Shown: positions 15,731 through 22,428 of the stretch, in pieces
Layout: each line of letters starts with the position of its first letter
How positions within the stretch are numbered: the stretch's first letter is position 1
Program-made: the position numbers and the translations under genes
Notes under the pieces: generated by a model
The model's input: only the letters and a program-made list of their open reading frames with translations
Database searches by the model: none
What the model was told of the DNA's origin: nothing
Source: Ruminococcaceae bacterium UBA3903
Lineage (GTDB): Bacteria > Bacillota > Clostridia > Oscillospirales > Acutalibacteraceae
NCBI GenBank assembly: GCA_002391625.1
Contig: DGFJ01000001.1
Span: forward strand, 1 to 22,428
DNA length: 22,428 nt
Direction: 5' to 3'

Positions 15731-17110
15731 ATGGCGTCTAAAGTTAAAAGTGTGTATGTATGTAATGAGTGTGGATGGGAAACATCAAAATGGTGTGGAA
15801 AATGCCCTGGATGCGGTCAATGGAATACCATGGAGGAAGAATTAAAGGATACGTCCAAAAAAGCCGTCACCAGTCATTTAGAAGGTTCTTCCGTCTATGC
15901 CAAACCAACTATAATAAATCAAATTGATACCAACGATGAACAACGGTATCATACAGGTCTGAAAGAGCTTGACCGTGTGTTAGGCGGCGGTATAGTAAAA
16001 GGCTCGCTTGTTCTGCTGGGGGGCGATCCCGGCATAGGTAAATCTACTATTCTTTTGCAAATATGTAATTATTTAGGAAAAACATTAAAAATCTTATATG
16101 TATCTGGTGAGGAGTCAAAAAGACAAATAAAGTTGCGGGCTGACAGACTAGAGGTTGACAGCGATAACCTGTATATATTTACCGAAACGGATATTCAAAT
16201 TATTGCTGAGATTATAAAAACAGAAAAACCAGAGCTTGTAATGATTGATTCTATTCAAACAATGAATTTTACAGAATTATCATCATCACCAGGCAGTATT
16301 ACGCAGGTGCGTGAATGTACAAATGTACTTATGAAAACTGCTAAATCCTTGGATATTCCTGTAATAGTTGTTGGTCATGTAAATAAGGATGGTGCTATAG
16401 CTGGACCAAAGGTGCTGGAGCATATTGTAGATGCTGTTTTATATTTTGAGGGTGACCGCCAAATGTCCTATAGAATTTTGCGTGGTGTAAAAAATAGGTA
16501 TGGCTCAACAAATGAAATAGGTGTGTTTCAAATGGAAGAAATGGGGCTGCAGGAGGTGGAAAACCCATCGCTAATGTTATTGTCAGGTCGACCTAAAAAC
16601 GTGTCAGGCACCTGTGTAGCCTGTGCTATGGAGGGCACACGCCCAATCCTAGCAGAGATACAAGGGTTGGCAACAACTACCGGCTTTGGTAATCCTCGCA
16701 GAATGTCAACAGGCTTTGACCATAATAGAATGTCGCTGATATTGGCTGTGCTGGAAAAACGTGCGGGATATTTCTTTTCTAATGTTGACACCTACATTAA
16801 TGTTGTAGGCGGTTTGCGTTTGGACGAGCCAGCTGTAGATTTGGCTGTAGCTGTTTCATTGATAAGTAGTTTAAAGGATGTGCCGATAGCAGAAAACGCA
16901 TTGGCGTTTGGCGAAATTGGACTTGCTGGAGAAATACGTTCTGTATCACATGCACAGGCACGTATAGCTGAAGCGCACCGCCTAGGCTTTACAAGATGTA
17001 TAATTCCATACCACAATATGAAATCTATTAATAAAAAGCAGCTGGACGGGGTAGAATTAATTGGCGTTAAAAATATTAGAGAGGCTTTTGAAGCTTTAAC
17101 TGATCGCTAG
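15731..17110 (+). CDS. radA: DNA repair protein RadA (Sms)
   Basis: This 459-residue protein is RadA, a RecA-related helicase that extends recombination intermediates. The N-terminal zinc finger uses Cys11, Cys14, Cys25 and Cys28. Walker A is GGDPGIGKST, the RadA-specific KNRYGS motif follows in the middle, and a Lon-protease-like C-terminal domain is recognisable from VNVVGGLRLDEPAVDLAVA. The length is normal. It starts 14 bases after cwlD with AGGTTGTG as ribosome binding site. Its last 35 bases overlap the 3' end of a convergent small gene on the minus strand. Confidence 0.97.
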   Translation: MASKVKSVYVCNECGWETSKWCGKCPGCGQWNTMEEELKDTSKKAVTSHLEGSSVYAKPTIINQIDTNDEQRYHTGLKELDRVLGGGIVKGSLVLLGGDPGIGKSTILLQICNYLGKTLKILYVSGEESKRQIKLRADRLEVDSDNLYIFTETDIQIIAEIIKTEKPELVMIDSIQTMNFTELSSSPGSITQVRECTNVLMKTAKSLDIPVIVVGHVNKDGAIAGPKVLEHIVDAVLYFEGDRQMSYRILRGVKNRYGSTNEIGVFQMEEMGLQEVENPSLMLLSGRPKNVSGTCVACAMEGTRPILAEIQGLATTTGFGNPRRMSTGFDHNRMSLILAVLEKRAGYFFSNVDTYINVVGGLRLDEPAVDLAVAVSLISSLKDVPIAENALAFGEIGLAGEIRSVSHAQARIAEAHRLGFTRCIIPYHNMKSINKKQLDGVELIGVKNIREAFEALTDR

Positions 17111-17249
17111 ATTGTTTTGAGCCTGACTGCCTTTTTACATAGTAGACACAGCTATTATATGAGCTATTGGTTACTACTGTAGGTTTATCCAACTGGCAAT
17201 AGCCATCAGCTTGGTATTTGCAATCACTATCACATGTAATCATAGTCAC
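17076..17249 (-). CDS. Small Cys-rich protein, DUF1540-like
   Basis: This gene of about 57 residues has four or more cysteines: TCDSDCKYQADGYCQLD followed by a later YNSCVYYV. The spacing is that of small clostridial proteins in the DUF1540 group, probably metal-binding, with no known role. I chose GTG at 17249 because GAGGTG lies 6 bases before it on the minus strand. ATG at 17243 would remove two residues, and longer upstream readings have no ribosome binding site. Its C-terminal tail of about 12 residues is read from the minus strand of the radA end. The Cys motif argues against a chance frame, since that part lies outside radA. Confidence 0.7.
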   Translation of the reverse strand: MTMITCDSDCKYQADGYCQLDKPTVVTNSSYNSCVYYVKRQSGSKQSSDQLKLQKPL

Positions 17250-17369
17250 CTTTATCACCTCTTTCTTATAATTATCCCATATTAACAGAATATTCACTAA
17301 ATATTATCAAAATATTACTAATAAAATTGCTCCATGTTCTAATAATAATTTGAGCAGGAGGTTGTTAAT

Positions 17370-18395
17370 ATGAAAAAAATTATTATTTTAAGTATAGCAA
17401 CAGTAATGGTCATTAGTACATTTTTGTTAACGGGCAGCAGTATTAAAACTTCTATCCCAAGGTTAAAAGCCTACAGCATTCAACCGACCACAGTTGAGGA
17501 TACCGTTGTATGCACGGGTAAAGTAGAATACAAACAAAATAAGGAGATTAAATCAGAGATAAACGGGACTATTAGTGATATTTATTTTTCTAAAAATGAT
17601 ACAGTGTGTAAGGGAGATGTTCTGTGTACTGTTAAGACTTCATCACAACAACAATCACCTATAACGGCCGCATCAGAGGAAGACATAATAAACGCTATAA
17701 AAAGCGGGGATTATTCAGCAGTTAGTGAATATGCGCAACAGGGTAAAATCCAGAGCAATGCAGCTGATAATACTGATATACCTAAGGAGATTGATATTGT
17801 GTCGCCAATAGACGGTGTCATATTGGATATTGACAAAGGAGAAAATAGCTTTGTAACAATAGCAGACACTATTATGAAGGTTGTATCAGCTGACAACCTA
17901 TGTGTTGTACTTCCTGTTAATGAAAGCAAGGTATCAGATATTGCCATTGGACAGGCTGCTGTAATAACAGGTAATGGCTTTAAAAACAATGAATATTATG
18001 GTACGGTATCATATATTGATAATGTAGCACAACAGGTATCAACCGTTACCGGTAAGGAAACAGCGGTAGAGGTTCACGTTGATGTAGATAGCCCTAAAGA
18101 GGATATAAAGGACGGATATTCTGCTAAATGCGTAATAACCACTGCTGAAAGCTACGACAAGCTTATTGTTCCTTATGAAGCCATTCTAAGTGACGATAAT
18201 CAGCAGGAATACGTATATTTATACGATTCTGGTATCGCAAAAAAGCAATATGTTAATATTGGAAAAGAATATGAAAATGGGGTAGAGGTACTGCTTGGAA
18301 TATCCTCAAATGACATCGTATTAGAAAATAGTAATATGACAAGATCTGGAGAGGTAATCAAAATTTCTGAATGCGTGGTGAACGTTAATGATTGA
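17370..18395 (+). CDS. MacA/HlyD-like membrane fusion (adaptor) protein
   Basis: This 341-residue protein has one N-terminal membrane segment (residues 4-22) and then an extracytoplasmic adaptor. There are split barrel-sandwich halves (VEYKQNKEIKSEINGTI and IVSPIDGVILDID) around a short helical stretch of about 40 residues, then beta-barrel and membrane-proximal parts with LIVPYEAIL. Adaptors of this kind work with MacB-like permeases to export peptides, antibiotics or lipids. AGGAGG lies 8 bases before the ATG. It overlaps the permease gene by 8 bases. The short helical hairpin fits a Gram-positive cell, where no outer-membrane channel must be met. Confidence 0.87.
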   Translation: MKKIIILSIATVMVISTFLLTGSSIKTSIPRLKAYSIQPTTVEDTVVCTGKVEYKQNKEIKSEINGTISDIYFSKNDTVCKGDVLCTVKTSSQQQSPITAASEEDIINAIKSGDYSAVSEYAQQGKIQSNAADNTDIPKEIDIVSPIDGVILDIDKGENSFVTIADTIMKVVSADNLCVVLPVNESKVSDIAIGQAAVITGNGFKNNEYYGTVSYIDNVAQQVSTVTGKETAVEVHVDVDSPKEDIKDGYSAKCVITTAESYDKLIVPYEAILSDDNQQEYVYLYDSGIAKKQYVNIGKEYENGVEVLLGISSNDIVLENSNMTRSGEVIKISECVVNVND

Positions 18396-19578
18396 TGAAT
18401 TTTTGATTTATCCTATAAAAAACTTATGGCGTAAAAAGGGCAGAAGTATGCTTACAATTATAGGTATAGCTATTGGCGTTGCCTCTGTAATTATTATTAG
18501 CTGTATTGGAAACTGTGGTACTACTGCAGTTAATACTGAATTAGATAGCCTTGGTATGGGGGGATTGACAATTAGTGCCGATGAAAGCAGCCAAATTAGC
18601 TTATCGTCTGAACAGTTAAATATTGTCAGCCATACAAATGGGGTAGCAGCAGCAACGCCGGTTGCCCTGTTAACAACCGATGTATATAATTCTGTTGGAA
18701 AATCGGAAAGCTCGCTCATATGGGGTGTTGATTCCACCGCAAAGGATATAGTATCATTAGAATTAATGTATGGTCGTTTTTTAAATAATTCTGATATTTA
18801 TAGTAATACTACAAACTGTATGGTGGATCAAACCTTTGCCAAAAAAATGTACAACAAGGATAATGTAACAGGCAGAAATATTACAATTACTTGTAATGGT
18901 ATAACTCAGGATTTTACCATTGTAGGTGTAATAAAAACAGGCAGCGGATTATTACAAAATGCCATGGGAACATATCTGCCAAATTTTGTATATGCTCCAT
19001 ATACCACCATAGGACAGCTAACAGGTTCACAAAATTACAATCAAATAATTACACGCACAGACAGCGATGTTAATATTGATACCTTAGGTGAAACCGTAAT
19101 TAGAAAATTAAATACGTATAGTGGAATTGAAGATGGATATAAGGTAACAAACCTTGCAAAGCAAAAGGAGATATTGACCAATATTTTAGGGATTGTCACG
19201 CTTATACTGTCTGCCGTTGGTGCAGTATCGTTAATAGTTGCCAGCCTAAGTATTATGACCGTTATGCTGGTGTCAGTCAGTGAAAGAAAGCGGGAAATAG
19301 GAATAAAAAAATCTATAGGTGCTACTAAATATATAATAATGAGGGAGTTCTTAGTAGAAGCATTGTTATTATCCTTGGCAGGATGTCTGATTGGTATAAT
19401 CTTAGGGCTGTTAATATCGTTCATTGGTAGCAAAGCACTGGGATATAATATTGATATACCGTATAATATTATATTGTTAACCTGTGTGTTTTCATCATTG
19501 TCTGGCGTAATTTTTGGTGTATATCCAGCACGCAAAGCGTCCACTATGAAGCCAGCGGAATCCTTGCGTTCTTTATAA
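18388..19578 (+). CDS. MacB/FtsX-type ABC transporter permease
   Basis: This 396-residue protein has a membrane helix at about residues 20-42, a large extracytoplasmic domain, then three membrane helices from about 265 to the end. Hallmarks are SERKREIGIKKSIGAT after the second helix and YPARKASTMKPAESLR at the C-terminus. It is the permease half only: there is no ATPase domain, and no separate LolD/MacB-type ATPase gene occurs beside it. The partner adaptor overlaps it by 8 bases. The ATPase must come from elsewhere, or the gene has been lost. Substrate unknown. Confidence 0.9.
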   Translation: MIDEFLIYPIKNLWRKKGRSMLTIIGIAIGVASVIIISCIGNCGTTAVNTELDSLGMGGLTISADESSQISLSSEQLNIVSHTNGVAAATPVALLTTDVYNSVGKSESSLIWGVDSTAKDIVSLELMYGRFLNNSDIYSNTTNCMVDQTFAKKMYNKDNVTGRNITITCNGITQDFTIVGVIKTGSGLLQNAMGTYLPNFVYAPYTTIGQLTGSQNYNQIITRTDSDVNIDTLGETVIRKLNTYSGIEDGYKVTNLAKQKEILTNILGIVTLILSAVGAVSLIVASLSIMTVMLVSVSERKREIGIKKSIGATKYIIMREFLVEALLLSLAGCLIGIILGLLISFIGSKALGYNIDIPYNIILLTCVFSSLSGVIFGVYPARKASTMKPAESLRSL

Positions 19579-19599
19579 TTATGAAATAAGGAAAGTGTT

Positions 19600-20343
19600 A
19601 TGTTTAATATTTGTAAGCCTAATTTACCAAACAATAAGGTAACGACAGTAATTATGTCAGGACAATATCTAAACCTTGTGGATGATATAGCAAGTTTTGG
19701 AATAAATGTCATTACAACTAAACAGCATGGAAGCTTGCCACCGTCTGAAGGCTTCCATGCTGATATGCAGTGCCTGCATATTAACGACATTATCATTACA
19801 GAAGATAATAATTACAATTTATTATCTCAGCTTGAGAAATATAATATTAAAAGCATTTGTTCCACAAAGCGATTACAGCAAAATTATCCGTATAATATTT
19901 TATTTAACTGTGCTGTAATCGATGATAAGGCTTTTTGTAAAATCCCTTTGTCAGATGATTTTATTCAACAAATGTTAGACAGCCTTAATATCGAGGTTGT
20001 TGCTGTTAAACAGGGCTACAGCAAATGCTCAACAGTTATTGTTAGTAAAAATGCAATTATTACAGCAGATGAATCAATTTATACAGCCGCCTACAATAAA
20101 AAATTTGATGTCTTAAAAATCCCCACTGGATTTGTAAGATTATATGGCTATGACTATGGCTTTTTAGGTGGTGCATGTGGTAAAATTAATAAAGATATAT
20201 TGGCGTTTTGTGGAAAAATAGAGAACCACCCCGCATATAATGATATAAAGGACTTTTGTGCTAATTATAGTGTACAATTACTCAGCCTAAACAACAATGA
20301 ACTAATGGACATTGGTGGCATTTTACCAATTTTACAAAAATAA
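19600..20343 (+). CDS. Uncharacterised protein, DUF6873-like (GME fold)
   Basis: This 247-residue soluble protein resembles a family I recall as DUF6873, a guanidino-modifying-enzyme (GME)-like fold found in Clostridia. Segments seen are LPPSEGFHADMQCLHIND (possible His/Asp site), VKQGYSKCSTVIV, and GFLGGACGKINKD near the end. GME-fold enzymes act on guanidino groups using a Cys with His/Asp or Glu. The late GGACG cysteine is a candidate, but I cannot confirm the catalytic set. There is no signal or membrane segment. AAGGAAAG precedes the ATG. It follows the permease by 21 bases and precedes the hydrolase by 19, so one transcript is likely. Function not known. Confidence 0.6.
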   Translation: MFNICKPNLPNNKVTTVIMSGQYLNLVDDIASFGINVITTKQHGSLPPSEGFHADMQCLHINDIIITEDNNYNLLSQLEKYNIKSICSTKRLQQNYPYNILFNCAVIDDKAFCKIPLSDDFIQQMLDSLNIEVVAVKQGYSKCSTVIVSKNAIITADESIYTAAYNKKFDVLKIPTGFVRLYGYDYGFLGGACGKINKDILAFCGKIENHPAYNDIKDFCANYSVQLLSLNNNELMDIGGILPILQK

Positions 20344-20362
20344 AGATTGGAGCTAAGTTGAT

Positions 20363-21508
20363 ATGGCAAATATTTTTGATTATCTGAAATGGCGTGGGGA
20401 TATTCTGTTTAATCAAGTGGAAATTAACGATGTTGACAGCTTGATACTGTGCCGTTTATCCTATATAGAGTTTGACAATATCGTTCCAGAATTTGGTATA
20501 GAAAAAGCAATACCGCTATCCCAAGCTGTAAAAAGCTATTTAAAGCTAGTAACCCAAGGTAAGACTACTCCATTGCAAAATGAAGACATAGAATTTTTAA
20601 AGGAGCTAATGATTAGTCCAAGATTCAAGGATAAACTTCTGTATAACTACGTAAATAAAATTGACGCAGATAAGCAGCTGCAGTTTTCTGCTGTAACAAT
20701 ACAATTAGAGAAAGATACTACATATATTGCGTTTAGAGGGACAGATAACACGCTGATTGGTTGGAAAGAGGACATTAATATGGGATTTTTGCCGTCTGTA
20801 CCTGCACAATTAGAGGCAGTTGAATACCTGAAAAATATTTCCGCAACTACAGCAGGAAGGCTTTACGTTGGAGGTCATTCAAAAGGTGGAAATCTGGCGG
20901 TTTATTCCTCGTCCTATATTGATAAAGCCACTCAGGATAGAATTGTATTTGTCTACAACAATGACGGACCAGGGTTTAATGACGGTGTAATTAAGAGTAC
21001 TGGGTATGCTAGAATTATTAATAAGATAAAGACCTTTGTACCGCAGTCATCTGTTGTAGGTATGTTATTAGGTCACGAGGAAAAATACAAAGTAATACAC
21101 AGCAGTAATTCTGGCATAATGCAGCATGATTTATATTCATGGGATGTTTTGGGCAATAGCTTTTGCTTGCTAGAAAATGTTGATAACAGCAGTAAATTTA
21201 TAGATAAAACATTAAAAGAATGGGTTTCTAATATGTCTATAACCCAGAGAGAGCAGTTTTTTGATGCACTGTTTCAAATTATCAGTTCAACAAAAGCTAC
21301 TACAATGAAAGAGCTACGAACAAACTGGTTTGAAAATACTGGAGTTCTCTTAAAAACAATAAAAAACACCAATGAAGAAACTAAAAGGCTAATATCTAAA
21401 ACATTATTTATATTATTTACATCTGCTAAGAACAGCCTGCCAGAAATTGTTAACAACGCTGGCAAGGATAACATAGGAATTGTAATACAAAAAAGCAAAA
21501 CATATTAA
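20363..21508 (+). CDS. Mbeg1-like alpha/beta hydrolase (DUF2974)
   Basis: This 381-residue protein has the nucleophile elbow GGHSKGG with Ser173, preceded by YIAFRGTDNTLIGWKEDINM, a lipase-3-like oxyanion segment. A NNDGPGF segment follows. This is the layout of the Mbeg1-like (DUF2974) family of lipase-like hydrolases common in gut Clostridia. The C-terminal 110 residues are helical and not recognised. There is no signal peptide, so it should be cytosolic. TTGGAGC lies upstream of the ATG. Substrate unknown. There is no clear terminator after the stop. Confidence 0.85.
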   Translation: MANIFDYLKWRGDILFNQVEINDVDSLILCRLSYIEFDNIVPEFGIEKAIPLSQAVKSYLKLVTQGKTTPLQNEDIEFLKELMISPRFKDKLLYNYVNKIDADKQLQFSAVTIQLEKDTTYIAFRGTDNTLIGWKEDINMGFLPSVPAQLEAVEYLKNISATTAGRLYVGGHSKGGNLAVYSSSYIDKATQDRIVFVYNNDGPGFNDGVIKSTGYARIINKIKTFVPQSSVVGMLLGHEEKYKVIHSSNSGIMQHDLYSWDVLGNSFCLLENVDNSSKFIDKTLKEWVSNMSITQREQFFDALFQIISSTKATTMKELRTNWFENTGVLLKTIKNTNEETKRLISKTLFILFTSAKNSLPEIVNNAGKDNIGIVIQKSKTY

Positions 21509-21623
21509 ATATTATTTTTATATGATTTAATTTATTAATTTTTTATAACTAATGGATGTGTTTGTTTTTAATTCTATTAGCTGTATTGTGCATATTATAT
21601 TTAAAATAAGAAGCACCTTAAAT

Positions 21624-21671
21624 CCACAAGGACAGCTATCTACTATGATTGTTTGTTGACTGTTCTTGTGG
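21624..21671. repeat. Imperfect inverted repeat, 12-bp arms
   Basis: CCACAAGGACAG (21624-21635) matches the reverse complement of CTGTTCTTGTGG (21660-21671) except for one position that gives a G-U pair. The loop is 24 bases. No T run follows, so it is not a clear terminator. Confidence 0.45.
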
Positions 21672-21735
21672 TCTAGCAGTTCATTGTGCTAATACTTATA
21701 GTTAGGCTAAGTGCTAAAATATATTTTGCTAGGCT

Positions 21736-21870
21736 TTAAAGGATAACCATTGGTAACGGGAATTTTTTTAGCAAATTTTCAGCTTTATTTATAAATAAGG
21801 CTGGTCGTTCTGTTGAAGCAAGCACCATATCCACATTTTTATATGCACGTTTTTTATTAGTAAAACACAG
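21736..21870 (-). pseudogene. Possible C-terminal remnant of a lost gene
   Basis: A minus-strand frame of 44 codons reads like true protein, with a stretch NVDMVLASTERPALFINKAE and an end at FPLPMVIL before the stop. There is no start codon or ribosome binding site, and a stop lies just upstream. I do not recognise the family. The opposite strand also has an open frame over part of this stretch, so chance remains possible. Confidence 0.25.
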
Positions 21871-21895
21871 TTAAATTCAACTGCAAAAGAAAAAA

Positions 21896-21939
21896 CATTT
21901 CCATTGTCCGTAAATTACTATTAGCGGACAATGGAAATG
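21896..21939 (-). terminator. Strong hairpin, minus-strand terminator
   Basis: CATTTCCATTGTCCG (21896-21910) is the exact reverse complement of 21925-21939, with a 14-base loop. On the minus strand the stem runs into TTTTTTC, the form of a rho-independent terminator. It lies just left of the transposase fragment, so it may have ended a minus-strand gene now lost. Confidence 0.6.
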
Positions 21940-21958
21940 GACAAAAATATGGTAAATT

Positions 21959-22099
21959 TATACAGAAGGCTGTAACAACAAAATCAAAGTTCTTAAAAGA
22001 AATGCATACGGTTATCATAATTTTAAACGTTTTCGTAATCGTATCTTACATATGTTTTCTCATCAAAAGACCAATATACTTAAACAAGCGGCAGCTTAA
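21959..22099 (+). pseudogene. ISL3-type transposase, C-terminal fragment
   Basis: This 46-residue fragment in frame with base 21968 reads YTEGCNNKIKVLKRNAYGY and then HNFKRFRNRIL before its stop at 22097-22099. The NNKIKVLKRNAYGYHNF block is the hallmark end of ISL3-family transposases. A stop codon at 21953-21955 closes the frame, and the sequence to the left shows no further transposase, so about 90% of the protein is missing. It is followed by a terminator and a likely IS end at 22158. Confidence 0.8.
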
Positions 22100-22115
22100 C
22101 GCCATCGCTTGTTTT
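22082..22115 (+). terminator. Terminator at the end of the transposase fragment
   Basis: AAACAAGCG (22082-22090) pairs with CGCTTGTTT (22106-22114), and TTTT ends the stem. The left arm overlaps the last codons of the transposase fragment, a compact arrangement common at the end of IS genes. Confidence 0.6.
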
Positions 22116-22130
22116 ACTTCCTATTTTATT

Positions 22131-22158
22131 GGGTTACCCCAACTATTGACAGAGAGCC
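22131..22158 (+). mobile_element. Likely terminal inverted repeat of an ISL3-type element
   Basis: Read on the minus strand from 22158, the sequence starts GGCTCTCTGTCAATAGTTGG and continues to GGGTAACCC. It resembles the GGCTCTTTGTCAA-type ends I recall for ISL3-family elements, and it lies 32 bases after the plus-strand transposase stop-hairpin region, where such an end is expected. The opposite end was not found in the window. Confidence 0.55.
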
Positions 22159-22428
22159 AGAAAGATTTACTTCTCTTGCTACGCTAGTAAATGAGCACTC
22201 GTTGCACAACTTGTCTAAAACGTAACAGACTAGACGATTAGTCATTCTATGGTATTTGGGAAGAAAGCTGACGTTTTCATAGAAACGCTTACCGCAGCTG
22301 CAACGGTATCTGCGTTTTCTTAAATGAATATATAATTTATTGCCAAATGACGGCACGTCCTTGATGATTTGAGTACGGTAATCGTGGATAGCGTTGGTCA
22401 TTTTTCCACAGTGAGGGCATTTATGTGG
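22159..22428 (-). pseudogene. ISL3-type transposase, N-terminal part, interrupted
   Basis: This minus-strand frame is open from the right window edge for 90 codons. It shows an N-terminal zinc finger (CPHCGK and CSCGKRF), KLYIHLRKRRYRC, then FTSVAREVNLS, all typical of the N-terminal zinc-finger and helix-turn-helix part of ISL3 transposases. The match stops at base 22159, exactly where the IS-end sequence of the neighbouring fragment begins. After that the frame reads unrelated codons to a stop at 22126-22128. The true start lies beyond the window, so it is both partial and broken. Confidence 0.82.

Larger units (their letters stand above)
21509..21955. other. Long intergenic region with hairpins and debris
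   Basis: This 447-base stretch has no intact gene. It holds an imperfect 12-bp inverted repeat (21624-21635 with 21660-21671, one G-T pair), a 44-codon minus-strand open stretch (21736-21870) and a perfect 15-bp stem (21896-21939). It separates the hydrolase gene from transposase fragments, consistent with decayed mobile or genomic debris. Confidence 0.5.

Noticed and set aside
19041..19796. Minus-strand open frame of 251 codons
   Set aside because: It lies antisense to the permease and the start of the next gene, has no ribosome binding site or family motif, and the plus-strand genes are clear.
21509..21955. CRISPR array or tRNA in the long intergenic region
   Set aside because: There are no regularly spaced direct repeats and no cloverleaf; the repeats present are single inverted repeats.
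22002..22187. Plus-strand open frame starting at ATG 22002
   Set aside because: It is another frame of the ISL3 transposase fragment. The frame through NNKIKVLKRNAYG is the one with family similarity.

Overview
The window is AT-rich DNA whose proteins read as a low-GC, Gram-positive anaerobe of class Clostridia, most like the gut Ruminococcaceae/Oscillospirales group. That placement rests on the overall style of the proteins, a CwlD-type (spore cortex) amidase, an AgrC/AgrA-like two-component pair, a small Cys-rich clostridial protein and an Mbeg1-like hydrolase. It is not based on a marker gene. The first 19 bases are the Nextera transposon mosaic end, so the left edge is a contig end carrying library adapter and not genomic sequence.

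Region 1 (about 128-4947) is a compact, same-strand operon for a ribosomally made, post-translationally modified peptide (RiPP). It encodes a stand-alone PqqD-like leader-binding protein, a radical SAM/SPASM maturase, a 93-residue Gly- and aromatic-rich candidate precursor ending in Ser, an HPr-kinase-like P-loop kinase, an S24/S26 (signal-peptidase-like) protease with a Ser/His arrangement, and an ABC exporter without a C39 peptidase domain. The parts suggest a route of radical crosslinking, possible Ser phosphorylation, leader removal and export. This is the most interesting system in the window. A rho-independent terminator closes it.

Region 2 (about 5036-12491) is housekeeping: radC, uvrB, a divergent type II topoisomerase pair (parE/parC-like), then secG from its own promoter.

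Region 3 (about 12568-14915) holds a LytTR response regulator and a GHKL histidine kinase overlapping by 4 bases, between two hairpins. No AgrB/AgrD partner is present.

Region 4 (14991-17249) has a cwlD-like amidase followed by radA, with a short Cys-rich protein gene running convergently into the end of radA.

Region 5 (17370-21508) has a MacA-like adaptor and a MacB-like permease lacking an adjacent ATPase, then a protein that looks like the DUF6873 family and an Mbeg1-like alpha/beta hydrolase.

Region 6 (21509-22428) is decayed intergenic and mobile DNA. It contains strong hairpins, a possible gene remnant, and two head-to-head ISL3-type transposase fragments. The end of one element abuts the coding frame of the other, which runs off the right edge. 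No tRNA, rRNA or CRISPR array was seen.
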